From contig CAMDBU010000015.1 in assembly GCA_945889495.1 (NCBI GenBank), forward strand, positions 1-60,341: a stretch of 60,341 nucleotides of DNA, read 5' to 3'. The DNA is from Syntrophobacter sp. SbD2. Lineage in GTDB: Bacteria > Desulfobacterota > Binatia > UBA9968. This document shows, piece by piece, positions 14,373 through 22,496 of the stretch. The notes beneath the pieces were generated by a model. It was not told the origin of the DNA, made no database searches, and worked only from the letters and a program-made list of their open reading frames with translations. Each line of letters starts with the position of its first letter. Position 1 is the stretch's first letter. The position numbers were made by a program, and so were the translations under genes.

Positions 14373-16730
14373 AAAAGGTCGAGAGGATGACGCAGCCGGT
14401 TGTTGAGCGGAATAAAATTCTTGGGCAAGCGAGAAACCGGTGACAATATCATGAAGGCGTTGCAAGCCACGTCCGAGGGTGATCGAGCCGGGTTCACCGT
14501 CACTTTTGCGGCCGAGAAAACCTCCCAACTCAGCGGTCAAGCGTGTCATCTCACGCACGCTGGGTGGAGTGGAGGGCAGCGGTTGATGGGGACGCCGCAA
14601 GGCAAACACCGCCTGCCACTCGCGCTCGTCAAACGCAATCGTACAAGGCGCTTGTGGCTTTGTGCGCGCCAGTTTCTTAACATGCTCGATTCTCCAAGCC
14701 ACCACCAGGTCAATGGCGAGACAGTTCTGCCAAACGGTGCGATCGCCCAATTGGCGGTCCTCAATGCGGCAAACGCTCTTGAGGGTCTTATGATACTCCT
14801 CGATCCCCCAACGTTTGTTGTACCAGTCGATCTTTTCGATGGCTTGCTCGTAGTTATTGACTTCGAGCGTGGTCAACAACATCCACTCGATAGCTTCTTT
14901 AGCCGAAGGCGGATCGATCTCTTTGACGTGGACGGCCCAAAGACTCAAAGCCTGGCGGGGGCGATGGCGCTTAGGAGTCTGCAACTCGACCCGCGCAAAG
15001 CGCACCTCGAGCACGCAATGGCGTGGCGCGCGCCCCTTGGTTCGGGACAAATCAAGCCGACGCGTGCCCGCCACCGATTGGCTTTCCATGTAGCGCCACA
15101 GGTTGGCGTCGCGGTCTTGGAGGCAGCGATCTTGCTCGGCGCGGATCAACAGCTTGGGATGGCAAGGATCGCTTTGCGCGAGCCAGAACAGTTCATAAAC
15201 ATCGGCCTCGCGATCGCCCACACTGACCACGGTGGTGGCGGCTCCCAGCTGGCGCTGCAAGCGGGCCGCGCCGTGAAAGCTCTTGAGCCATTTGTAGCTC
15301 TCTTTTTGTTCGATCGGTCGCTTGGCGCGCGTGGCCCGCTTGCCGAACTGTTGGGGATCGCGCGCCCAGACCTGGATGTCGACCAAGCCCATCGCGGTGC
15401 CCTCGGTGGTGTAGGCCATCGTGTCGTGCAACAAAATCCCCTGGGCGCCGTCGACATGGTTGTTAATCGGCCCCAGCCCTTCCATCTCGGCGTGGGTGTT
15501 ATAGTTGAAGCTGGTGGTGTCCTGGACCGCCAGCACGACGGTGATTTTATCGCGCGCAATTCTCTCCATCGTCGAGTGATAGTGCGAGGCAAGGATGGCG
15601 TCGATCTTCACGGCCTTGTGCTCGAACAATCGATAAGCCGCTTTGGTTTTGGCGCGGCTGTGACAGGCCTGGGGAATATTGGCGCCGGGCTGCGCATAGA
15701 AATCACGCGCCACCACCAACAGCCGCTCGCGATGACGCCGGTCGCGCAGTCGGACCTGGCCAAACTCCTCTTCGACCCAATCCTGTGGGGGGTTGGGCGG
15801 CTTGGTGCAAGGCGTAGGCGACAGACGCGCCGGGCCCGGCTCCTCGCACAAACGCTTTTGGCAGTCGGCCACCAACGGGTAGAGATAAATATCTTTGATC
15901 GGTTTTTTCTGGCGGTGCTCGCGATCTTGACGACCCCGACCGCAAGTCTTTCCCACATAGAGCCAATTGGCCGCACGGTAACAAGTGGCGGCAAACCGTT
16001 TCGATTCAACGTAGGTCTCCAACAGCAGCGGCTTATAACCATACGCTTGTGCCCAATCCTCTGGCAAACGTTTGAGCGCCAGCGCCAACACTTTGGACGC
16101 CAAATTCTTGACCCGCACCCCGCCGGCGATGACAAAGCGCGAGTTGGCCACCACCTTGGGCAGATGACACTGACGCGCCCCATGACTCCAGCCGATAAAA
16201 CGATCGCGCGCCTTCAAATACAAAGCGGCCGCGCTAAAGCCCAGCGCTCCCACATAGCCGTGCTCGCTGGCTATCAGGTAGCGCGTCTGCGCGCCGCACA
16301 ACGGCCGGTAGCCCAGATAATGATGGGTCGCTACCAGTTTCTTCCATTGCAAGTCCAGCTCACGGTCCTTGGAACTGACCAACACCAACTTAAGCCCGCG
16401 CAACTCCTTAACCGAGCCCTCAAGCTTGCAAGGCACGTTCAATGGCGTGTGAGCAAAGCTCGACCCGCCAAAGCGCACCGTGCGCCGTGGCGCTGGCAAT
16501 GTAATCAGGCCACGGCGCGCCAAGCGCACCAGCGCCACCCGGCAGTTCACCTCTTTGCTCTTGCCGGTGGCGGCGCGCCAGCCAAGCCAATCGCAGACTG
16601 TGCGCGCCAGATCCGCCCGCGTCCACTCGGGATGATCGCGCACCGCCGCATCGATGCGCTTGAGAACCGCGTGCGGAAAAACACGACCGCACACCACCAC
16701 GCTGTTGTCCATCGCCGTCCACTGTGCCAC
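14349..16730 (-). CDS. DUF4338 (DruA-like) - Tn5-like DDE transposase fusion
   Basis: 793-residue protein. Residues about 105-285 match DUF4338, the domain of DruA from Druantia defence systems (LVATHHYLGYRPLCGAQTRY, RFIGWSHGARQCHLPKVV, NSRFVI, then RFAATCYRAANW). A linker leads to a Tn5-type transposase: N-terminal DNA-binding part WVEEEFGQVRLRDRRHRERL at 318-337 and KTKAAYRLFEH, then the catalytic triad Asp404 (VQDTTSF), Asp506 (VGDREADVYEL) and Glu644 (WGIEEYHK, the YREK-type signature region). The reaction is DDE cut-and-paste transposition. The fused domain may add DNA targeting or a nuclease-like step, which is inference. The gene is intact. The long open frame on the opposite strand is a shadow of it. 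Confidence 0.88.
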   Translation of the reverse strand: MAQWTAMDNSVVVCGRVFPHAVLKRIDAAVRDHPEWTRADLARTVCDWLGWRAATGKSKEVNCRVALVRLARRGLITLPAPRRTVRFGGSSFAHTPLNVPCKLEGSVKELRGLKLVLVSSKDRELDLQWKKLVATHHYLGYRPLCGAQTRYLIASEHGYVGALGFSAAALYLKARDRFIGWSHGARQCHLPKVVANSRFVIAGGVRVKNLASKVLALALKRLPEDWAQAYGYKPLLLETYVESKRFAATCYRAANWLYVGKTCGRGRQDREHRQKKPIKDIYLYPLVADCQKRLCEEPGPARLSPTPCTKPPNPPQDWVEEEFGQVRLRDRRHRERLLVVARDFYAQPGANIPQACHSRAKTKAAYRLFEHKAVKIDAILASHYHSTMERIARDKITVVLAVQDTTSFNYNTHAEMEGLGPINNHVDGAQGILLHDTMAYTTEGTAMGLVDIQVWARDPQQFGKRATRAKRPIEQKESYKWLKSFHGAARLQRQLGAATTVVSVGDREADVYELFWLAQSDPCHPKLLIRAEQDRCLQDRDANLWRYMESQSVAGTRRLDLSRTKGRAPRHCVLEVRFARVELQTPKRHRPRQALSLWAVHVKEIDPPSAKEAIEWMLLTTLEVNNYEQAIEKIDWYNKRWGIEEYHKTLKSVCRIEDRQLGDRTVWQNCLAIDLVVAWRIEHVKKLARTKPQAPCTIAFDEREWQAVFALRRPHQPLPSTPPSVREMTRLTAELGGFLGRKSDGEPGSITLGRGLQRLHDIVTGFSLAQEFYSAQQPAASSSRPFPSKGSYG

Positions 16731-16746
16731 AAAATATTTTCAGTGT

Positions 16747-16796
16747 CCAGCGGGGGGACTTACGTCCGCGAATTAGCGCATTCGCTCGGGATGACA
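16747..16796 (-). repeat. IS right terminal inverted repeat
   Basis: The reverse complement begins TGTCATCCCGAG like the left end. It lies 17 bp upstream of the transposase start codon, so the promoter must be in or just outside this repeat. Confidence 0.65.
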
Positions 16797-16843
16797 ATTT
16801 GAGTGCGGGAAATTCCCATCAGGCCTGTGGAAGGAGGTGAAGT

Positions 16844-17212
16844 GTGACAGCACCTTTCAAAGTCGCCGGCATCGACCACGTCGTATACCTCGTCAAGGAT
16901 CTAGCGCGCGCGAAAAACTTCTATATCGATTTCCTCGGCATGGAAGTCGACCACGAAAGCTCCTGGCAATGTTTCCTCAAATGCGACGGCCAGGGCGTCG
17001 CCCGGTTCGAAGTCGAGGACAATAAAGACGTTCACGCCGGTAGCGAGGTCAATCACATGGCATTACGTCTGGCCGACGGCGACTTCGCCAGGGTCAAAAC
17101 GACACTGGAGAATGCCCGAATAGAAGTGCGCGGCCGGACCAACGATCCGCACTGCATTTACTTCACCGATCCCGACGGCCATCAGCTGCAATTGCTAATG
17201 CCGGGAGAATAG
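16844..17212 (+). CDS. VOC-family (glyoxalase/dioxygenase-like) protein
   Basis: 122-residue vicinal-oxygen-chelate protein. GIDHVVYLVKDLARAKNFYIDFLGM is the first beta-alpha-beta-beta-beta module and EVNHMALRLADGDFA with the terminal strand IYFTDPDGHQLQLL is the second. His/Glu positions (HVV, HMA, DGHQLQL) fit metal binding. The start GTG 16844 follows AAGGAGGTGA, an almost perfect ribosome binding site, and decides the start. Substrates of such short VOC proteins (lyase, dioxygenase, or fosfomycin/bleomycin-type binding) cannot be told apart here. Confidence 0.8.
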   Translation: MTAPFKVAGIDHVVYLVKDLARAKNFYIDFLGMEVDHESSWQCFLKCDGQGVARFEVEDNKDVHAGSEVNHMALRLADGDFARVKTTLENARIEVRGRTNDPHCIYFTDPDGHQLQLLMPGE

Positions 17213-17378
17213 ATTCTGCCGATGAAAGTTTGACGGGCCTTCGCGCGGCGCGCGATTCGTTGGCGCTAAACGCGACAATCGCCGCCGCCTGCGTCAATCC
17301 TTGGCCAACCGTTTCCGTCCACGTCCGTTTATCTCGGTGCCACTTGTAAATTTACTGACGAAGCTCGACCCTGTCGTC

Positions 17379-19145
17379 ATGAACCGCAAGTCCGACGCTC
17401 TCACCGTCGCGCTGACTGGACAGCTGCCGTTTATCCTCGTCATCGCCACGGTGCTCGCCTTCTTGGCGTCGTGGTTATTGTTGCGCTTGTACCGCCGCCG
17501 GGTGGTCGCATCCATGCGCCGGCGCAGCACTGGCGAGCTGTTGGAAATCAAAGGTTACCTCGCGCGAGAAGCGGAACATAAACCTAACGACGCACCATTG
17601 AATTTTAGTTTCATCGCCCGTGACTCGAACCATGCGCGCGCCGAAGCTCTCAAGTTGTACCGCCAGGCGCGCCGCCGCCGTTGGCTTAGCGCCACAGTTC
17701 ACGCCATCGCCGGGGTTTGCTTCGCCGCGACCATGACCGCGGGTTTTCTGTCCGCTGGCAAGATGGCTTTTCTACCGTATCGCTTCGCCTATCTAACCTG
17801 GATCCATAGCTGGCCGATCATGATCGCCATCGGCCTGATCGTCGGCCCATCGCGCCGCACTCGAATTATTGGTCTTTTGGGATACTTAGCCCTGGGGACA
17901 AGCGTTGGTGCCATATTGCTCGGGCGCAGCCCGGAGCTGCCGGTCGGTCAGCTGCTCTATCTCTGGCTCGAATTTAACGCCATCCCCACCGTCCTGATCG
18001 CGATCTTTCTCAATCGCCGGATCCGCGCCGTGGGACCGCTGCTGTTGGTGTTCATGGTTATCGGCGTCAGTGGAGCCGTGATCGCGCCCACCTGGCTGGC
18101 CCATAACCCAAAATTTCAAAAGCTGGTGATCGAGCATACGTTCTCCCTCGGCCTGGGCGCTTGGGGCACGCTGATTGGTATTCATCTTGTCGGCTTCGCC
18201 ACCTTCGCTCTGGTCGGCTGGCTGATTTTGGAATTGCTACGCAAGCTCTACGAAAACAAGACGATCAGCGAACAGTCGATCAACGTCGATGCCATGTGGC
18301 TGGTCTTCGGCATCGTCAATTCGATCGGCTTGGTGTTTCAAGGTTACCGCTGGATTTTCAGCGGTCTGGTCGCCTTTGGAATTTATAAATTCACCGCCGC
18401 GCTCTTGTACGACCTCTTCGGCGTCTCGCGACGGACAAACAAGAGCGGGGCGCGCCTGGTGCTGCTGCGCGTTTTCGCCTTAGGCGAACGCAGCGAGCAG
18501 CTCTACGACAGTCTCGGCAAGTCCTGGCGCAATGTCGGCAGCATCCAAATGATCGCCGGACCGGATCGCGTGACCAGCACCGTCGAGCCCCATGAATTCT
18601 TAGACTTCGTCAGCGGCAAATTGGACCGTCGCTTCATCGACAATGGCCAGAGCCTGGATCGTCACGTCGACCGTATGGATCTCAAGCCCGACCGCGAAGG
18701 ACAGCATCGGGTGAGCGAATTTTTCTGCCACGACGACACTTGGAAAATGACCTTGGCGCGCTTGGCCGACGACAGCGATGCGCTGCTGATGGATTTGCGC
18801 GGCTTCTCTCAAGCCAACGCCGGCTGCGTCTTCGAGATCCACGAGATTTTCAACGTTGTGCCGCTGGCGCGGGCGGTGTTCGCCGTCGACGACAGCACCG
18901 ATCAAAGGTTCATGCGCCAGACCATGGAGCATGCTTGGCGCCAAGTGAAGGACCGCTCGCCCAATCGCCGGCTTGCCGCGCCACGGGTGGCGCTGGTCAA
19001 ACTCACCGACGCCGCCAACGATACGATGCAAGATTTGCTCTACGCCATTTGCCACGCCGCCACCGGCGGGACGGTGAGCGCCACGCCGGTCACGCAGCGC
19101 CAGGACATCGACAATCTTCGCGCCGACGATCAGTGGCGATTGTGA
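17379..19145 (+). CDS. multi-spanning membrane protein with C-terminal cytosolic domain
   Basis: 588-residue protein not recognised as a named family. Residues 13-38 form a first membrane helix followed by an Arg-rich cytosolic stretch. Seven or so further hydrophobic segments lie between about 105 and 345 (e.g. AIAGVCFAATMTAGF, MIAIGLIVG, LVFMVIGVSGAVIA, LVGFATFALVGWLI). Residues about 360-588 are soluble and mixed alpha/beta, containing VRLLRVFALG-like and DALLMDLRGFSQANAGCVFEI segments that hint at a nucleotide-binding or effector domain. The start ATG 17379 was chosen over an upstream ATG at 17301 because membrane topology begins there. It overlaps the convergent gene at 19130 by 16 bases. 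Confidence 0.6.
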   Translation: MNRKSDALTVALTGQLPFILVIATVLAFLASWLLLRLYRRRVVASMRRRSTGELLEIKGYLAREAEHKPNDAPLNFSFIARDSNHARAEALKLYRQARRRRWLSATVHAIAGVCFAATMTAGFLSAGKMAFLPYRFAYLTWIHSWPIMIAIGLIVGPSRRTRIIGLLGYLALGTSVGAILLGRSPELPVGQLLYLWLEFNAIPTVLIAIFLNRRIRAVGPLLLVFMVIGVSGAVIAPTWLAHNPKFQKLVIEHTFSLGLGAWGTLIGIHLVGFATFALVGWLILELLRKLYENKTISEQSINVDAMWLVFGIVNSIGLVFQGYRWIFSGLVAFGIYKFTAALLYDLFGVSRRTNKSGARLVLLRVFALGERSEQLYDSLGKSWRNVGSIQMIAGPDRVTSTVEPHEFLDFVSGKLDRRFIDNGQSLDRHVDRMDLKPDREGQHRVSEFFCHDDTWKMTLARLADDSDALLMDLRGFSQANAGCVFEIHEIFNVVPLARAVFAVDDSTDQRFMRQTMEHAWRQVKDRSPNRRLAAPRVALVKLTDAANDTMQDLLYAICHAATGGTVSATPVTQRQDIDNLRADDQWRL

Positions 19146-20080
19146 CCGAAGGTCTTGTCGTAGTCGCGCTGGAGTTCTTGGGGAATGAAATCTTCTTCGA
19201 GCTTGATGATCTTCTTCGACGGTAGGATCGGATCTTGAGTGCGCGGCACCATGCCGTACTTCGACGCCTGAGCTTTTTTGTTCCACTCATCGAGCACCAC
19301 CGGGCCGCGCTCTTTCATCTCGTGCAACACTTCCCAGGTCGATTGCAAACCGTTGGCGGTGGTTAAACTCGGGTAGAGCACCGCCGACACGCCGAGCTGT
19401 TGGAACTCTTCGAAGGTTGGCGACGGTTTCGCTCCGTAGTAGGGCGCGATCACGGGCACTGGAATGCGCCGGCAAGCTTCGGCGATTTCCTGGCGATCGG
19501 TCATGGTGTTCATCCACACCGCGTCGACGCCGCCATCCTTGGCGTAGGCGACGGCGCGGCGCACCGCGTCTTCGAAGTTGCCGCCGTCGGAGCCGACCGA
19601 ATCGCAGCGCGCGCAGACCACGAAGTCGGCGTCCAACTCTTTTTTCGCCGCCACCGCGGCGCGATATTTACCCACCGCCTCGTCGACGGAAATCAGCCGC
19701 CGCCCAGCCAAAGTCCCCGACTTTTTCGGCGCCTCTTGATCCTCGATGTGCAAACCGGCGGCGCCGGCGCGGATGTAAGCTTGCACCGTGTAGTAAACGT
19801 TGACCGCGTTGCCGTAGCCGGTGTCGGCGTCGGCGAAGATCGGCATGTCGACGACGTTGGTAATGCGCCTGACCGCCTCGACCATTTCGTTGAGTCCCAA
19901 CAAACCGACATCCGGATAGCCATAAACATAGGCCGCCACCTGGGAGCCGGACATGAAAAACGCCTCGTAGCCGGTGATCTCCGACATGCGCGCGTGCAGC
20001 GGGCTAAATCCGCCGGACATGACCAGCAACTCCGGCCGGGCCATCAGTTCTTTCAAACGAGTGGTGGGTTTGGTCTTCAT
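19130..20080 (-). CDS. isocitrate lyase / PEP mutase-family protein (2-methylisocitrate lyase-like)
   Basis: 316-residue alpha/beta-barrel enzyme. SGGFSPLHARMSEITGYEAFFMSGSQVA is the N-terminal phospho/carboxylate pocket, ADADTGYGNAVNV contains the metal-binding DADTGYG signature, HIEDQEAPKKSG is the flexible active-site gate with the usual catalytic Lys-rich segment (here PKKSG rather than KRCGH), and ARCDS matches the family ARTDA. The loss of the KRCGH cysteine argues against a true isocitrate or methylisocitrate lyase and for a PEP-mutase, hydrolase or oxaloacetase-like activity. Start ATG 20080. It stands divergent to the gene at 20444. Confidence 0.8.
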   Translation of the reverse strand: MKTKPTTRLKELMARPELLVMSGGFSPLHARMSEITGYEAFFMSGSQVAAYVYGYPDVGLLGLNEMVEAVRRITNVVDMPIFADADTGYGNAVNVYYTVQAYIRAGAAGLHIEDQEAPKKSGTLAGRRLISVDEAVGKYRAAVAAKKELDADFVVCARCDSVGSDGGNFEDAVRRAVAYAKDGGVDAVWMNTMTDRQEIAEACRRIPVPVIAPYYGAKPSPTFEEFQQLGVSAVLYPSLTTANGLQSTWEVLHEMKERGPVVLDEWNKKAQASKYGMVPRTQDPILPSKKIIKLEEDFIPQELQRDYDKTFGHNRH

Positions 20081-20443
20081 AGCCGTTTTTCCTTATCACA
20101 TCGCTCAGGGCGGAGAAACGCTTGGCGGCAAAATCACCGGTAGACCAATAGCGAACCTGTCGCGCCAGCGCCGGTCGGCAGACGCACAAAACTGTTCGCC
20201 GATTTTCCCGTAATCGGCCACTAAGCGGTTTGTTTTGCTCAACATGGTGGGCTTATTGGTGGCCTCGTTGTTGCTCCTAAATCGGTCAAAACTCCACGGA
20301 TTTCGCAGCCAGCGCAAAAGTCCGATTGGATGACAAATCATGGACGAAATTTTCTTCTGTTACGCCAACCAGAACCCCGCCGTCGCGCAACCCTCTTTGA
20401 CGGCGAACCACTTGCCGATTCGACAACTGTCAGGGAGCCGCCA
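20081..20443. other. divergent intergenic region
   Basis: 363 bp between divergently transcribed genes. No ORF, RNA or repeat is convincing. A promoter for each side is expected, but I cannot assign -35/-10 boxes with confidence. Confidence 0.4.
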
Positions 20444-20920
20444 TTGAAGCCCATGGATCGATCGCCAACCCCATCATCGCTAACGGAATTGTCGCAGTGG
20501 GCCCTTCGCCTGCCCTGGTGGTCCTACGCCGTGGCGACCGTCCTGGTGACCATCATCATCGCCGCGTCGCTCGGCCGCGACGCGAATGATCGCCGGCTTC
20601 CCGCCGGCGCTTCCCTGCCGGTCAAAACCCTCGACGCCGGTGAATTCCAACCCGCCGCGCCGCTCACGCTGCGCGGACCGACGCTGCCGGAAGCCAATAC
20701 TGCCGAGCGCCCACCGGCGCCAACCATCGCCAATAGCCAAGAGTTCACGCCGGACAGCCAACCGGCGAAACAATTGGACGCCAACCGATCGCGCGCCAAA
20801 GCGCGACCCACCACAGCCCCCGAACAGTTCCGTTGCCGGGAGATCGCTGCCCGCGCTCAAGCGCGTCAACCGCTGTCCGATAGCGACCGCGATACGCTCA
20901 GAAAGGAGTGCCCATCATGA
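20444..20920 (+). CDS. hypothetical single-pass inner-membrane protein
   Basis: About 158 residues. TTG 20444 has GGGAG six bases upstream; ATG 20453 is the alternative start. One membrane helix (WWSYAVATVLVTIIIAASLG, near residues 25-45) is followed by a Pro/Ala-rich periplasmic tail and a C-terminal segment FRCREIAARAQARQPLSDSDRDTLRKECPS with two cysteines that may form a disulfide. No known domain. The stop overlaps the next start by four bases (ATGA at 20917-20920), so it is translationally coupled to the OmpA-like lipoprotein and probably works with it in the envelope. Confidence 0.6.
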   Translation: MKPMDRSPTPSSLTELSQWALRLPWWSYAVATVLVTIIIAASLGRDANDRRLPAGASLPVKTLDAGEFQPAAPLTLRGPTLPEANTAERPPAPTIANSQEFTPDSQPAKQLDANRSRAKARPTTAPEQFRCREIAARAQARQPLSDSDRDTLRKECPS

Positions 20921-22197
20921 GACCGTTAAGAAAAAATTTACCCTGGCTGAAAACCTTTGCCGCTGGGATGCTGGTCGGTGCGCTCAACAGTTGCGCCACC
21001 ACCACCGAAGCGCCAACCCCGCCGCCAGCGGCGCCGCCGGTGGAAGTGACCTCCAGCGTAGCGGCGCCCAGCGCGCAACCGGAGAGCGCTCTGGTCAGTC
21101 GCCCCTTCGACGAGGCGCTGACCCAAGCGGTCAACTCGCTGTTCGCCCAAGTTCAAGCGCGGCCCGACGGCAACATCTTGGTCATCGATCCGATGATCGA
21201 CGGCGTGACGGCGATGCAAACCGCGGCGACGAGAAGAATGGCCGGCCAAATCGCCGAGCTCGTGCGCAGTCAAAATTCGAGCTTCGATCTCCAGCCCTTC
21301 ACCGCCAACAACCTGCGCCGATCGCCCAGGGTTTTGCTCGGCACCTTGACGCCGATCAACAGTGACGGTCAGCCGAGCGGCGTCAGGGAAGCCTATCGGA
21401 TCTGTCTGGCGCTGACCGACCTAAAGTCATCCAAGGTCCTGGCCACAACCGCCGCACGCGCGTCGATGGCCGGCGTCGATCACACGCCATCGGCGTATTT
21501 CACCGACAGCCCAGCCTGGATGAAAGACCCCGCGACCGAAAGTTATATTCAAACCTGCCACAACAGTAAGCCTGGCGACGCCATCCAAACCGCCTACGCC
21601 GACGGACTTGGCGCCGGCGCGCTCATCAACAACGCCATCGCCGCCTACGACGCCGGCCGCTATAGCGAAGCCCTGGAGCGCTACACCAGCGCCCTAGAGC
21701 TGCCCGCTGGCCATCAACTGCGGGTCTTCAACGGTATCTATCTCGCCAACTTGAAACTCGGCCGGCAGACCGCCGCCGCCGATGCCTTCGGCCGGATCGT
21801 CGACTACGGCCTAGCGCGAAATCGCCTGGCGGTGAAATTTCTCTTCAAGCCCGGCACGGTTGCCTTCGTGCCCGACAAGCAACTGAGCGCCCATTATCCC
21901 ATGTGGATGAAAGAGATCGCCCGGCGCGCCGCGCAGAGCAAAAGCTGTCTCGAAGTGGTCGGCCACACCAGCCGCTCGGGCGCCGAGCCGCTCAATCAGC
22001 GGTTGTCGCAACAGCGCGCCGAATTCATCAAGCAACGGCTGCAGAGCGAAGCGCCGCCGCTGGCCAAACGAGTCACCGCCCAAGGCGCGGGCTCGCGCGA
22101 GAATCTGGTCGCCACTGGTAAAGACGATCTGTCCGACGCTTTGGACCGCCGGGTGGTATTCAACGTTACATCTTGTGGTGGCTCGCAATACTACTAG
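20917..22197 (+). CDS. OmpA-like C-terminal lipoprotein, paralogue 1
   Basis: 426-residue predicted outer-membrane lipoprotein. ATG 20917 has AAGGAG at 20903-20908. The signal peptide ends in a lipobox LNSC with Cys26, followed by a Thr/Pro-rich linker. A middle domain (about 60-210) has strands such as ILVIDPMIDGVTAMQT. A TPR-like helical pair follows (DAGRYSEALERYTSALE, about 240-260). The C-terminal 120 residues resemble OmpA/MotB peptidoglycan-binding domains (VVGHTSRSGAEPLNQRLSQQ, then GAGSREN and DRRVVFNV, about 345-420). It likely tethers the outer membrane to peptidoglycan. A close paralogue follows at 22497, so this is a tandem duplication. Confidence 0.75.
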   Translation: MRPLRKNLPWLKTFAAGMLVGALNSCATTTEAPTPPPAAPPVEVTSSVAAPSAQPESALVSRPFDEALTQAVNSLFAQVQARPDGNILVIDPMIDGVTAMQTAATRRMAGQIAELVRSQNSSFDLQPFTANNLRRSPRVLLGTLTPINSDGQPSGVREAYRICLALTDLKSSKVLATTAARASMAGVDHTPSAYFTDSPAWMKDPATESYIQTCHNSKPGDAIQTAYADGLGAGALINNAIAAYDAGRYSEALERYTSALELPAGHQLRVFNGIYLANLKLGRQTAAADAFGRIVDYGLARNRLAVKFLFKPGTVAFVPDKQLSAHYPMWMKEIARRAAQSKSCLEVVGHTSRSGAEPLNQRLSQQRAEFIKQRLQSEAPPLAKRVTAQGAGSRENLVATGKDDLSDALDRRVVFNVTSCGGSQYY

Positions 22198-22496
22198 CTG
22201 ACCTCCTATGCCGATCAATCACCCGGTTAGGGCACAGCTGACTTTCGAATATAACTCAGCGCGAAAATGCGTTCTGGCAACGCCCTCAAGTTGGCGGGAA
22301 GCTCACTCCAACTCGGTACTCCAGGGTTCGCTAACAAAAACTGCCCCAAATCGGCCTACACGGCGGACGAACTTAGTGGCCTTGCCGTTGCTTATGCTAA
22401 TCCCGCGAAAGATCTACGACCCAATTGCCAATTCGTTGTCAGAAAGCCGGTTCAGCTTGACGAGAGAACGATGGTGGAAAGGCTGACTTTGCCAAG
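22198..22496. other. intergenic region, possible small ORF
   Basis: About 300 bp between the two lipoprotein paralogues. A frame from 22267 to 22533 reads with fairly protein-like composition (segment CPKSAYTADELSGLAVAY), but no ribosome binding site or family match is seen and it overlaps the next gene, so I do not call it a gene. Confidence 0.3.

Larger units (their letters stand above)
14323..16796 (-). mobile_element. IS4-family (Tn5-like) insertion sequence with DUF4338-fused transposase
   Basis: About 2.47 kb, with terminal inverted repeats of roughly 50 bp: 14323-14372 and 16747-16796. The outer 12 bases TGTCATCCCGAG are identical, a middle block diverges, and an inner block (CGTAA-TCCCC--GCTGG) matches again. 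A single 793-codon transposase gene fills it. The nine bases outside each end (14314-14322 and 16797-16805) do not match, so no target-site duplication is evident. It may be old or the ends may differ by a few bases from those given. Confidence 0.75.

Noticed and set aside
14400-16802. Very long plus-strand open frame opposite the transposase
   Set aside because: It mirrors the IS gene, has no start context, and its composition is the complement of a GC-rich coding strand.
14314-16805. Target-site duplication for the IS element
   Set aside because: Flanks TCTCATTCC and ATTTGAGTG do not match; only a short CAATTT similarity exists at different distances.
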